Positions 42,693-51,816 of a stretch of DNA of 64,000 nt are shown here, in pieces. A program made the translations under genes and the position numbers. The notes under the pieces are model-generated. The model saw only the letters and a program-made list of their open reading frames with translations, was not told where the DNA came from and did no database searches. Each line of letters opens with the position of its first letter. Position 1 is the first letter of the stretch. Source of the stretch: an uncultured Alistipes sp. (GTDB lineage: Bacteria > Bacteroidota > Bacteroidia > Bacteroidales > Rikenellaceae); the NCBI GenBank assembly GCA_949283205.1, contig CASDSD010000031.1, positions 27,362 through 91,361 of the forward strand, written 5' to 3'.

Positions 42693-45608
42693 ATGAAGAA
42701 ATTTCTAATCACGCTTTTCATTACCTGCATTGCCGCCGCATCATATGCGCAAAACGGCAAGGTAACGATGACCGTGGTCGATGCCCAAACCAAGGAGGGC
42801 GTCGCAGGCGCCGTCATCGAGCTGAAACTCGCTGACGGCAGCGGTGATCCCAAGTATTACACATCGGGCTTCAACGGCAAGACCGATATCGCCGGACTCA
42901 AGAGCGGCGAATACGACATGACGGTATCGTTCCTCGGATACGAGGACAACACGAAAAAGATCACCGTAACCGCCTCGACGAAGGATCTGGGAACGGTTGA
43001 ACTTACGGTATCCTCGACAAGGATCGACACCGTGGTCAAGGAGGTGCAGTCGATCCGCACCTCGCAGAAGGGCGATACGGTAAGTTATAACGCCGAGGCT
43101 TTCAAGGTGGCCAATGACGCCGACATGGAGGGACTGTTGAAGAAGATGCCCGGTATCACCATCACCGACGGCACGGTCGAGGCACAGGGTGAGACCGTAC
43201 AGAAGATCTTCGTCGACGGCAAGGAGTTCTTCGGCGAGGATGTCGCCACGGCGCTCAACTCGCTGCCCGCGCAGGCCGTAAAGAGCGTGGAGGTATACAA
43301 CAAGCTGAGCGACAATGCCGAGTTCTCGGGCATGGATGACGGCGAAGGGTACAAGGCCATCAACATCGTCACCCACGAGAACATGCGTCAGGGCTTCTTC
43401 GGCAAGCTGTACGCCGGCTACGGCTACCAGCCCGAAACCGACGAGATCACCAGTGCGAACAAATATATCCTGGGAGGTAACGTCAACATGTTCCACGGTT
43501 CGAGCCGCGTCTCGCTCATCGGACTGCTGAACAACATAAACCAGCAGAACTTCTCGTTCGAGGATATTCTCGACGTCTCGGGCTCGACCGGCGGCATGGG
43601 CGGCGGCATGGGCGGCGGCGTCGGACAGTACATGGTACGTCCGCAGAGCGGTGTGGCCAATGTCGGATCCATCGGCGTGAACTACTCCGACTCGTGGGGC
43701 GAAGACGAGAAGGTCAAGCTCCAGGCCAGCTACTTCTTCAACCGCACGCGTACGAAGAACCTCTCGAAGACGATCAAGTGGTACGAGGCGCCGCTCGAGG
43801 ATCTGGGTACACTCGAGCAGGAGGGCAGTTCGGACAACCTCAACTACAACAACCGACTCAATGCGCGTCTCGACTGGCGTATCGCCGAAAACCACTCGCT
43901 CATGTCGCGTACGAGCCTGAGTTTCCAGACATACGACCCCTTCAGCGTAACCAACGGCGTGCAGTACGGCGACAACCTCTACAACATCATCGCCAACGGC
44001 AACGACGCCAACCGCGGCGGATACAACCTCAACGAGTTCATACAGTACCGCGTGAAGCTGGGCAAGGCGGGGCGTCTGCTGACGGCCGACTTCCGTCTGG
44101 GCATGCGCGACAACAACAACGACTCGAAGAGCTACTCGAACGAGAGGACGGTCGACGACGGCAACGGAAACTACTCGCCCGTTCTGCGCCACCTGAAGGA
44201 GGAGACCGAGTCGGACAACACGAATCTGGCCGGATCGATCACCTACGCCGAGCCCCTGTCGAAATATTCGCAGGTGACTCTGGCCTACCGTCTCGACTAC
44301 ACGGGACAGCAGCGGGACAAGGAGGCCTTCAACTTCGGCACCGACGACACCTATACCGACGGTACGCTCGACCCGCAGCTCTCGAACATGTACAAGAGCG
44401 ACTACACGACCCACCGCGTAGGTCCGGGCTTCCGTTTCAGCAAGGAGAAGAACACCGTGGTTGTGAACCTCAACTACCAGTACTCGACCCTCAACGGCCG
44501 TGTGGAGGCGATCAACACGCAGCCCGTGAAGCGCACCTACAACGACTTCACCTACTTCATGATGGGCAACTTCAACATCAACCCGCAGAATTCGATCCGT
44601 CTGTTCGTGATGTCGGGCACAGACAACCCGCGCATCACGCAGTTGCAGAACCTGCTCGACGTATCGGACCTGCAATACGTGTCGCGCGGTAACGAGAACC
44701 TGAACCCTGCATACTCGCACCGCATAAACTTCCACTACAACAACACGAACCTCGAGAAGGGCCGCACCTTCATGTGGATGTTCTCGTTCCAGAGTACGCA
44801 GGACTACATTTCGTCGAGCATGTACACCGGAAGCAACATCCCGCAGGAGGTTGTCGACGAGGTGGGGGCACAGCCCATACAGTACTCTACCTATGACAAC
44901 GTGGACGGCTATCTCAGCCTGCGCACGCACCTGAGCTACGGTCTGCCGATCAACCCCATCAAGTGCAACCTCAACGTCATGGCCGGCGTCAGCTACTCGA
45001 AGGTGCCGTCGCTCGTCAACGGTGAGCGCAACATGGCCAGCAACATGGGATACGATGCCAACGTGGTACTCGGCAGCAACATCTCGGAGAATGTCGACTT
45101 CACCCTCTCATGGAACGGTACATACAACGTTGCCAACAACTCGCTGGCCGCAGGCGGCAGCCGCAACGAATACTTCAACCACAAGGCCACGGGTTCGCTG
45201 AAGACCGTCTTCTGGAAGGGCTTCACCTTCACGGCCTCGGCCTCGTACGTACAGTATATCGGCTACACCAACGACTACAACGACTCGTACACCCTCTGCA
45301 ACGCATACATAGGCAAGAAGGTGTTCCGCAACCAGCTGGGCGAGATCATGGTCGGCGTGAACGACATCTTCAACCAGAACACCTCGTTCGCCCGCACCAC
45401 CGGTTCGGGATACACGCAAAACTCATGGAACAGCGTCATCGGACGCTACTTCACCGTGCAGTTCAACTATAACCTGCGTGTCTTCGGCAAGCGCGGCTCG
45501 CGCGTACTGTCTGACTACGGCATCTCGGACGGCAAGAGCAGCGGCCAGCGCCGCATGGGTCCCCCGATGGGAGGTCCCGGTGGTCCCGGCCCCGGCGGCC
45601 CGCACTAA
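42693..45608 (+). CDS. Outer-membrane beta-barrel protein with carboxypeptidase-like regulatory domain (TonB-receptor-like)
   Basis: 971 aa. Signal peptide to about residue 19 (ASYAQ). Residues about 23-110 form a CarboxypepD_reg-like domain (VTMTVVDAQTKEGVAGAVIE). A plug-like region follows (LKKMPGITITDGTVEAQGE, FVDGKEFFGEDVATALNSLPA). The rest is the long OMP_b-brl_3-type barrel. A Gly/Met loop (GGMGGGMGGGVG) and a Gly/Pro-rich end (GPPMGGPGGPGPGGPH) stand out. Not SusC-like: no SusD follows and it lacks typical SusC blocks. Function unknown; uptake or envelope-maintenance role. It lies behind the LytS/LytTR and DUF4890 genes but has its own long leader. Confidence 0.85.
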   Translation: MKKFLITLFITCIAAASYAQNGKVTMTVVDAQTKEGVAGAVIELKLADGSGDPKYYTSGFNGKTDIAGLKSGEYDMTVSFLGYEDNTKKITVTASTKDLGTVELTVSSTRIDTVVKEVQSIRTSQKGDTVSYNAEAFKVANDADMEGLLKKMPGITITDGTVEAQGETVQKIFVDGKEFFGEDVATALNSLPAQAVKSVEVYNKLSDNAEFSGMDDGEGYKAINIVTHENMRQGFFGKLYAGYGYQPETDEITSANKYILGGNVNMFHGSSRVSLIGLLNNINQQNFSFEDILDVSGSTGGMGGGMGGGVGQYMVRPQSGVANVGSIGVNYSDSWGEDEKVKLQASYFFNRTRTKNLSKTIKWYEAPLEDLGTLEQEGSSDNLNYNNRLNARLDWRIAENHSLMSRTSLSFQTYDPFSVTNGVQYGDNLYNIIANGNDANRGGYNLNEFIQYRVKLGKAGRLLTADFRLGMRDNNNDSKSYSNERTVDDGNGNYSPVLRHLKEETESDNTNLAGSITYAEPLSKYSQVTLAYRLDYTGQQRDKEAFNFGTDDTYTDGTLDPQLSNMYKSDYTTHRVGPGFRFSKEKNTVVVNLNYQYSTLNGRVEAINTQPVKRTYNDFTYFMMGNFNINPQNSIRLFVMSGTDNPRITQLQNLLDVSDLQYVSRGNENLNPAYSHRINFHYNNTNLEKGRTFMWMFSFQSTQDYISSSMYTGSNIPQEVVDEVGAQPIQYSTYDNVDGYLSLRTHLSYGLPINPIKCNLNVMAGVSYSKVPSLVNGERNMASNMGYDANVVLGSNISENVDFTLSWNGTYNVANNSLAAGGSRNEYFNHKATGSLKTVFWKGFTFTASASYVQYIGYTNDYNDSYTLCNAYIGKKVFRNQLGEIMVGVNDIFNQNTSFARTTGSGYTQNSWNSVIGRYFTVQFNYNLRVFGKRGSRVLSDYGISDGKSSGQRRMGPPMGGPGGPGPGGPH

Positions 45609-45630
45609 CAGAGCCCATACGCAAACAAAT

Positions 45631-45665
45631 AGCCCCAGGATCGCATGATCCTGGGGCTATTTTTA
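45631..45665. terminator. Bidirectional terminator between the barrel gene and the MFS gene
   Basis: 12-bp perfect stem (AGCCCCAGGATC at 45631-45642, complement at 45647-45658) with a 4-base loop and ATTTTTA on the right, between converging genes. Confidence 0.9.
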
Positions 45666-45681
45666 TTCGGGGCGCCGTACG

Positions 45682-46962
45682 TCACATACGGTACGATGCG
45701 GCTGTGGGATCGTATCTGTAACGGAAGAATATCGCGAAGAGGACGGTAACCACCAGCGCATAGGCTGCGAAGACGAGCCACGAAGACTGCCAGCCGGCGA
45801 TCATCTCGACACCCTGCAGCCCCTTGTCATATACGAAGTGGTTTACGACGGCCTGGGCGCCGAGGGTACCGATCGTGGCGCCGATGCCGTTGGTCATCAT
45901 CATGAAGAGTCCCTGTGCCGAGGAGCGTATTTCGACATTGGTCTGCTCGTTCACGAAGAGCGAGCCCGATATGTTGAAGAAGTCGAATGCCACGCCGTAG
46001 ATTATCATCGAGAGGATGAACATCCAGACGCCGCCGCCCGGGTTGCCTATGCCGAAGAGACCGAAGCGGCCGACCCACGCCAGCATCGAGATTATCATCA
46101 CGCGCTTGATGCCGTAGCGCTTCATGAAGAAGGGGATCAGGAGGATGCAGAGCGTCTCCGATATCTGCGAGAGGGATATGAGGGCATTGGCGTGGTTGGC
46201 GCCGAAGGTGGACATGTACTCGGGCACATCACGGTACGCCGTAAGGAACGGGTTGGCGAAGCCGTTTGTTATCTGGAGCGAGACGCCGAGCAGCATCGAG
46301 AAGATAAAGAATATCGCCATGCGGCGGTCGCGGAAGAGCGTGAAGGCGCGCAGACCCAGTACATCGACCACGCCGCGCTTGGCGGACTTTCCGCTCACGG
46401 GACACGACGGCAGAGTGAAGGCATAGAAGGCAAAGACGATACCAATGACGCCGCACTGCATGAACTGCATGTACCCGGTCTGGAAACCGGCGAAGTCGCA
46501 CACCAGCATGGCGCAGATGAAGCCCACGGTACCCCACACGCGGATGGGAGGGAATGCCCGCACGGGGTCGAGCCCGTGTTTCTCGAGGGCGCTGTAGGCC
46601 ACGGAGTTGGCCAGGGCTATGGTGGGCATGTAGAAGGCCACGCTCAAGGCGTAGAGCGTGAAGAGCGGAGCGAAGGCCACCCCGTCGCCGGCAGCCATGG
46701 CATAGTAGCCCGCCCCGAACATGAATGCCGCAGCCAGACCGTGACATATGCCGAGCAGCCGCTGCGCCTCGATCCAGCGGTCGGCGATAATGCCTATCAA
46801 TGCCGGCATGAATAGCGACACGATACCCTGCATGGCGTAGAAGAGGCCTATGTTCGAGGCCATTCCCGCACCTGCCAGATAGGAACCCATCGACGTCAGA
46901 TAGGATCCCCACACGGCATACTGCAGGAAATTCATGATTATCAGTCGTAATTTTACATTCAT
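45682..46962 (-). CDS. MFS transporter, nucleoside:H+ symporter-like
   Basis: 426 aa from the ATG at 46962 (MNVKLRLIIMNFLQYAVWGSY); the ORF upstream of it is not conserved. About 12 helices; the opening NFLQYAVWGSYLTSMGSYL and the loop FLLPSCPVSGK-like cytoplasmic centre fit the NHS (NupG/XapB-type) group. It would import nucleosides or related sugars. A -7 box (TATCTTTA) lies at 47062-47069 on the minus strand. Substrate is family-based only. Confidence 0.85.
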   Translation of the reverse strand: MNVKLRLIIMNFLQYAVWGSYLTSMGSYLAGAGMASNIGLFYAMQGIVSLFMPALIGIIADRWIEAQRLLGICHGLAAAFMFGAGYYAMAAGDGVAFAPLFTLYALSVAFYMPTIALANSVAYSALEKHGLDPVRAFPPIRVWGTVGFICAMLVCDFAGFQTGYMQFMQCGVIGIVFAFYAFTLPSCPVSGKSAKRGVVDVLGLRAFTLFRDRRMAIFFIFSMLLGVSLQITNGFANPFLTAYRDVPEYMSTFGANHANALISLSQISETLCILLIPFFMKRYGIKRVMIISMLAWVGRFGLFGIGNPGGGVWMFILSMIIYGVAFDFFNISGSLFVNEQTNVEIRSSAQGLFMMMTNGIGATIGTLGAQAVVNHFVYDKGLQGVEMIAGWQSSWLVFAAYALVVTVLFAIFFRYRYDPTAASYRM

Positions 46963-47119
46963 ATTGTTAGTTGTAATAAGTTGCAAGTCATACGTCGTTT
47001 CACATGCGTCGTCCGGATCCGCAGCACGGCGACGGCCATTCACAAAAAGGGCTTTAACATGTAAAGATAGCAATTTTTTCATTTCCGCCGCCGCAGAGCT
47101 CACAAAATAGTCGCAACGC

Positions 47120-47150
47120 TTGGCGCGCAACCATAAAAAGCGTATATTTA
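47120..47150 (+). promoter_or_regulatory. Promoter of the second rhamnosidase gene
   Basis: TTGG (47120-47123), 19 bases, TATATTTA (47143-47150), 22 bases before the ATG. Near-consensus on both boxes. Confidence 0.5.
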
Positions 47151-47172
47151 CCCTTACCTAAAACCTCCTGCA

Positions 47173-49458
47173 ATGAAACTGCGCAAACCCATTCTTCTCT
47201 GCCTGCTGTTCCTCGTTTCCGCCGTCTATGCCGCAACGCCCGACGACGGCAACAGCACGGCCGGCAACCGCCCTGCGGGCCTTATGACCGACCTCGTGAC
47301 AGATGCCCACATCGTATATCGCGGAGGATTCCCCACGGGGGAGAGTGTGGCCGACCTTACGGACGATGAGACCTCCGACCGCACCTTTGCCGCGATACGT
47401 TCGTCGCGCCCCACATTCGGATGGATCGTCCCCGACTGCGGCCGCGCAACACGGCAGAAGGCATACCGTATCGTCGTCTCGGACAACGAGGCCGATGCCC
47501 GCGCCCGCCGCGGCAACATATGGGACAGCGGCACCGTGCGCAGCGCGCAATCCGCAGCCGTGCCATACGGAGGCAGCGACCTGCAGCCAGGCAGGCTCTA
47601 TTTCTGGAGCGTGCAGATCGACACCGACAAGGGCGGCCGCAGCGGCTGGTCCGAAGTGCAACCCTTCCGCACGGCGGAGGAGCTGGAGCCGTACGCCCCC
47701 TCCTACCGTCCGCAGGTGCGGCGCGAGGAGCTTGCCGCACGCATCGAACGCCTCGATGCCGCGACCACGCTGCTCGACTTCGGGCGCGCGTCGTTCGCCT
47801 CGCTCCGCGTGAGTCTCACCTCGCCCGAAGGCGGCGACACGGTATACGTGGCCATCGGAGAGGCCATGAAGCAGGGGCGCATAGACAACCGCCCGCCGGG
47901 CACCGTCCGCTACTACCGCTACCCCGTCGTGCTGAAGCAGGGCCGCAACACATACGACATAATCCCCGCCCACGACCGCCGCAACACGGGACCGCAAGCG
48001 GTCCTCATGCCCGACTACACAGGCGAGGTGGCGCCGTTCCGATACTGCCAGATCGAGAACTACACGGGCGACATCGCCTCGGAGGACGTCGTGCGCCTCA
48101 CCGTAACATACCCGTTCGACCGCGGCGGCTCGCACTTCGCCTCGGACAACGCCGCGCTGAATGACGTATGGGAGCTGTGCCGATACTCGATCGAGGCGAC
48201 CTCCGCCCTCGGGATATATATCGACGGCGACCGCGAGCGCATTCCCTACGAGGCCGACGCCATAATCAACCAGCTCGGCCACTATGCCGTCGACCGCGAG
48301 TACGCCATGGCGCGCCGCTCGTCGGAATACCTCATGCAGCACCCCACATGGCCCACGGAGTGGATCCTCCAGGGGCTGATCATAGCGTGGAACGACTACC
48401 TCTACACTGGCGACCTGCGCTCCGTGGAGGCCAACTACGACCTGCTTGCGGCACGCACGCTGCAATCGCTGCGCCGCGACAACGGCCTCATATCGACGCG
48501 CGCGGGCGATGAGATCAAGAGCGACACCTTCCGCCGCTCGATACGCTTCAACGGCAACATCAGCGACATCGTCGACTGGCCGCGCGGCAGCGAGGACGAC
48601 AACTACGTCTTCACCGACTACAATACGGTGGTAAACGCCTTCCACTACCGCGCCGTGCAGCTGCTGGGACGCATGGCCGAGGCTCTGGGGCGCGACGACG
48701 AGGCGCGCGGCATCGCCGACTACTGTTCTTCGTTCCGCGACACCTTCAACACGGCCCTGCTCGATACCGCCACGGGAACCTACCGCGACGGCATCGGCAC
48801 CGACCACCGCTCGCTCCATGCCAACCTCTTCCCGCTGGCATTCGGGCTGGTGCCTGACGAATACCGGCAGAACGTCATAGAATATATCCGTTCGCGCGGC
48901 ATGGCCTGCAGCGTCTACGCCGCGCAGTTCCTTCTGGACGGTCTGTACGATGCCGCCGAGTCCGACTACGCCCTGCACCTGCTCACGAAGGACGACCTTC
49001 GCAGCTGGCGCAACATGCTCCGCGCCGGCGCCACCATAACCTTCGAGGCGTGGGACAACTCCTTCAAGCCCAACCAGGACTGGAACCACGCATGGGGTGC
49101 CGTCCCCGCCGACATCATACCCATGCGCCTTGTCGGGGTCCGCCCCACCGCCCCCGCCGCCGCCACGATAGAGGTGCGGCCGCAGACCTCGTCGCTGCGC
49201 CACGTAACGGCCAGGGTTCCCACCATACGCGGCACCGTCGAGGCAGACATAGACAACACGTCCGGCACATACCGCCTGCGCGTACGCATCCCGGCCAACA
49301 CCGACGCCCGCATCCTGCTGCCGGCACCCGGCGGGAAATATATCCTGCGCCGCGACGGCCGCCGCATCAGCCCCCGCCGCAGCGGCGACACGGCATTCAT
49401 CGACGCCGGCACCGTCCCGTCGGGAGAGTACGTCTTCACGGTAGAGCGCACGGAGTAA
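47173..49458 (+). CDS. GH78-like alpha-L-rhamnosidase
   Basis: 761 aa; signal peptide to about residue 21. N-terminal Ig-like domain (RPTFGWIVPDCGRATRQKAY, in part), beta-sandwich (LDFGRASFASLRVSL), and an alpha/alpha barrel with the GH78 signature DGDRERIPYEADA (acid residues) and TFEAWDNSFKPNQDWNHAW (general base region and substrate pocket). Shorter than the first GH78 because it lacks one beta domain. Probably removes rhamnose or a related sugar from an oligosaccharide. It is alone, ending at a strong terminator shared with the nfn operon. Confidence 0.88.
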   Translation: MKLRKPILLCLLFLVSAVYAATPDDGNSTAGNRPAGLMTDLVTDAHIVYRGGFPTGESVADLTDDETSDRTFAAIRSSRPTFGWIVPDCGRATRQKAYRIVVSDNEADARARRGNIWDSGTVRSAQSAAVPYGGSDLQPGRLYFWSVQIDTDKGGRSGWSEVQPFRTAEELEPYAPSYRPQVRREELAARIERLDAATTLLDFGRASFASLRVSLTSPEGGDTVYVAIGEAMKQGRIDNRPPGTVRYYRYPVVLKQGRNTYDIIPAHDRRNTGPQAVLMPDYTGEVAPFRYCQIENYTGDIASEDVVRLTVTYPFDRGGSHFASDNAALNDVWELCRYSIEATSALGIYIDGDRERIPYEADAIINQLGHYAVDREYAMARRSSEYLMQHPTWPTEWILQGLIIAWNDYLYTGDLRSVEANYDLLAARTLQSLRRDNGLISTRAGDEIKSDTFRRSIRFNGNISDIVDWPRGSEDDNYVFTDYNTVVNAFHYRAVQLLGRMAEALGRDDEARGIADYCSSFRDTFNTALLDTATGTYRDGIGTDHRSLHANLFPLAFGLVPDEYRQNVIEYIRSRGMACSVYAAQFLLDGLYDAAESDYALHLLTKDDLRSWRNMLRAGATITFEAWDNSFKPNQDWNHAWGAVPADIIPMRLVGVRPTAPAAATIEVRPQTSSLRHVTARVPTIRGTVEADIDNTSGTYRLRVRIPANTDARILLPAPGGKYILRRDGRRISPRRSGDTAFIDAGTVPSGEYVFTVERTE

Positions 49459-49485
49459 CCGGCAACATGCATATCTGCACAAAAC

Positions 49486-49523
49486 GGCAGGCCGGAGCGG
49501 AGATCAATCCGCTCCGGCCTGCC
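49486..49523. terminator. Bidirectional terminator between GH78 and nfnB
   Basis: 16-bp perfect stem (GGCAGGCCGGAGCGGA at 49486-49501, complement at 49508-49523) with a 6-base loop, in the gap between converging genes. Confidence 0.85.
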
Positions 49524-49540
49524 GCCGTATATATAACCTG

Positions 49541-50941
49541 CTATTTGTCCTCCGAATATTTTCCGCGCACATACTCGTCGATGGCGCGCGCTGCACGGCG
49601 TCCCGCACCCATTGCGAGGATCACCGTAGCGGCCCCCGTCACGGCATCGCCGCCGGCGAAAACGCCCCGGCGCGTCGTGGCACCCGTCTCGTCCGCAACG
49701 ATACAGCCGCGGCGGTTGGTCTCCAGGCCCTTTGTCGTGCGCTTCAGCAGCGGGTTGGGCGAGGTGCCCAGAGCCATGATCACCACGTCGCACTCTATAT
49801 CGAAGTCCGAGCCCTCGATCACCACGGGCGAGCGGCGTCCGCTCTCGTCGGGCTCTCCCAGCTCCATGCGCACGCACGACAGGCCGCGCACCCAGCCCTT
49901 GTCGGTTCCCAGCACGCGCGTGGGATTCGTCAGCATGCGGAACTCTATGCCCTCCTCCTTGGCGTGGTGCACCTCCTCGCGGCGCGCCGGAAGCTCCGCC
50001 TCGCTGCGGCGGTATACGATCGTAGCCTCGGCGCCCAGACGCTTGGCAGTACGTACGGCATCCATCGCCACGTTGCCGCCGCCGACAACAACCACGCGCT
50101 TGCCGACATATATCGGCGTATCATAAACCTCGTCGTAGGCATGCATAAGGTTGGCGCGCGTCAAAAACTCGTTGGCCGAGACCACGCCGTTCAGATTCTC
50201 CCCCTCTATGCCCATGAAACGCGGCAGACCCGCACCCGAGCCGATGAAGACGGCATCGAAGCCCTCCTCGTCCATGAGCGAGTCGACGGTCACCGTGCGG
50301 CCCACTATGACATCTGTTTCGAACTTCACGCCCAGATCGCGCAGCGTGCCGATCTCGCGCTCGACGACCTTCTCCTTCGGCAGGCGGAACTCGGGGATAC
50401 CGTACACCAGCACGCCGCCCAGCTTGTGCAGCGCCTCGAATACCGTAACCTCATACCCCATCTTGGCCAGGTCGCTCGCGCAGGCAAGGCCCGCAGGGCC
50501 GCTGCCCACAACGGCCACACGGCGGCCGTTCGTCTCGGCGCGGCGGCTGCCGCCTCCGCCATGTGCAAGGTGCCAGTCACCCACATAGCGCTCCAGCTTG
50601 CCTATGGCCACGGGCTCGCCCTTGACGCCCAGCACGCACGAACCCTCGCACTGCGTCTCCTGCGGGCAGACGCGCCCACAGATGCTCGGCAGCGAACTGT
50701 CCGCGGCGATTATCTCCGCCGCAGCGGCAATGTCACCCTTCGCAACCTCGGCGACAAAGGCCGGAATGTTTATATTGACGGGGCATGCCGCAACACACCG
50801 CGGCTTCTTGCACGCAAGGCATCGCGACGCCTCCAGACGCGCCTCCTCGTCGTTGTATCCGTAGCAGACCTCTTCAAAGTTTGTGGCGCGCACCGCAGGA
50901 TCCTGCTCGCGCACCGCTACGCGCGGAATCTTATTTGCCAT
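49541..50941 (-). CDS. NfnB/GltD-like NADPH-dependent flavoprotein (NfnAB large subunit)
   Basis: 466 aa from the ATG at 50941 (MANKIPRVAVREQ). Two 4Fe-4S cluster regions: CLACKKPRCVAACPVNINI and ICGRVCPQETQCEGSC. FAD site VAVVGSGPAGLACASDLA, then LGGVLVYGIPEFRLPK; NADPH site VVVVGGGNVAMDAVRTAKRLG; C-terminal VIMALGTSPNPLL. Annotated in many genomes as glutamate synthase small subunit, but no GltB is present and the neighbour is NfnA-like. So NADH-dependent reduced ferredoxin:NADP+ oxidoreductase is the better reading: electron bifurcation that makes NADPH from NADH and ferredoxin. Start overlaps the end of nfnA by 11 bases. Confidence 0.9.
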   Translation of the reverse strand: MANKIPRVAVREQDPAVRATNFEEVCYGYNDEEARLEASRCLACKKPRCVAACPVNINIPAFVAEVAKGDIAAAAEIIAADSSLPSICGRVCPQETQCEGSCVLGVKGEPVAIGKLERYVGDWHLAHGGGGSRRAETNGRRVAVVGSGPAGLACASDLAKMGYEVTVFEALHKLGGVLVYGIPEFRLPKEKVVEREIGTLRDLGVKFETDVIVGRTVTVDSLMDEEGFDAVFIGSGAGLPRFMGIEGENLNGVVSANEFLTRANLMHAYDEVYDTPIYVGKRVVVVGGGNVAMDAVRTAKRLGAEATIVYRRSEAELPARREEVHHAKEEGIEFRMLTNPTRVLGTDKGWVRGLSCVRMELGEPDESGRRSPVVIEGSDFDIECDVVIMALGTSPNPLLKRTTKGLETNRRGCIVADETGATTRRGVFAGGDAVTGAATVILAMGAGRRAARAIDEYVRGKYSEDK

Positions 50942-51791
50942 AGCACTCGCATTTATGTTTCTCGTTAGCTTCACCCTCCTGCGCACGATACATCGCCTGG
51001 CGGCGCATCGCCTCGTCGAAATCGACCTGGTGGCCGTCAAACTCGGGACCGTCCACGCACGTGAAGAGCGTGTGACCGCCCACACTCACGCGGCAGGCAC
51101 CGCACATGCCCGTGCCGTCCACCATCAGGGCGTTGAGCGACACCGTCGTCGGAAGGTTATATTCGCGCGTGGTGAGCGTCACGAACTTCATCATTATCAT
51201 CGGCCCGATGGCCACGCATTCGTCATAATGGCGGCCTTCGGTCTCGATGAGTTCCTTGATCTTGCCCGTAACCATACCCTTGAAGCCCTCGCTGCCGTCG
51301 TCCGTGGCAATATAGAGGTTGTCGGCCACACGGCGCATATCATCCGTATATATGAGCATCGAGGCGGTCTTGGCACCTATTATCACATCCGCGGCCACGC
51401 CATGCTCGTGCAGCCACTTCACCTGCGGGTATACGGGCGCCGTGCCGACACCTCCCGCGACAAAGAGGTAACGTCTGCGGCGCAACTCCTCGAGCGGTAT
51501 GTTGACGAACTCCGACGGATTGCCCAGCGGGCCCGCCAGATCGGCCAGGGCGTCGCCCTCCTCCAGGCTGCACATCTTGCGCGTGGACATGCCTATGGTC
51601 TGAATGACGATTGTGACCGTACCGTCCGTCGTGTCGTAATCGGCTATGGTCAGAGGCACGCGTTCGCCATGCTCGTCCGTGCGCACGATGACGAACTGTC
51701 CGGGCAGGGCGCTGTGCGCCACACGCGGCGCCTCGACACGCAGGCGGTAGATATTCTCCGCAAGCTGCTTCTTCTCTACAATTCTGAACAT
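50931..51791 (-). CDS. NfnA-like FAD/NAD-binding, [2Fe-2S] subunit
   Basis: 286 aa. FAD-binding ferredoxin-reductase fold (RLRVEAPRVAHSALPGQFVIV, in part; RVPLTIADYDT), NAD-binding FVAGGVGTAPVYPQVKWL, and a C-terminal [2Fe-2S] site with Cys in DGTGMCGACRVSVGGHTLFTC. Same architecture as PyrK and SudB/NfnA. Pairs with the next gene, which it overlaps by 11 bases, to form the cytoplasmic NfnAB bifurcating complex. It follows the DUF1573 gene by 25 bases. Confidence 0.9.
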   Translation of the reverse strand: MFRIVEKKQLAENIYRLRVEAPRVAHSALPGQFVIVRTDEHGERVPLTIADYDTTDGTVTIVIQTIGMSTRKMCSLEEGDALADLAGPLGNPSEFVNIPLEELRRRRYLFVAGGVGTAPVYPQVKWLHEHGVAADVIIGAKTASMLIYTDDMRRVADNLYIATDDGSEGFKGMVTGKIKELIETEGRHYDECVAIGPMIMMKFVTLTTREYNLPTTVSLNALMVDGTGMCGACRVSVGGHTLFTCVDGPEFDGHQVDFDEAMRRQAMYRAQEGEANEKHKCECYGK

Positions 51792-51816
51792 ATCGCTATA
51801 GAATAGAATAGTTTAC

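Noticed and set aside
49541-50941. Glutamate synthase small subunit (GltD)
   Set aside because: No large subunit gene is adjacent and the partner gene is NfnA-like with a [2Fe-2S] site, so NfnB is the better fit.
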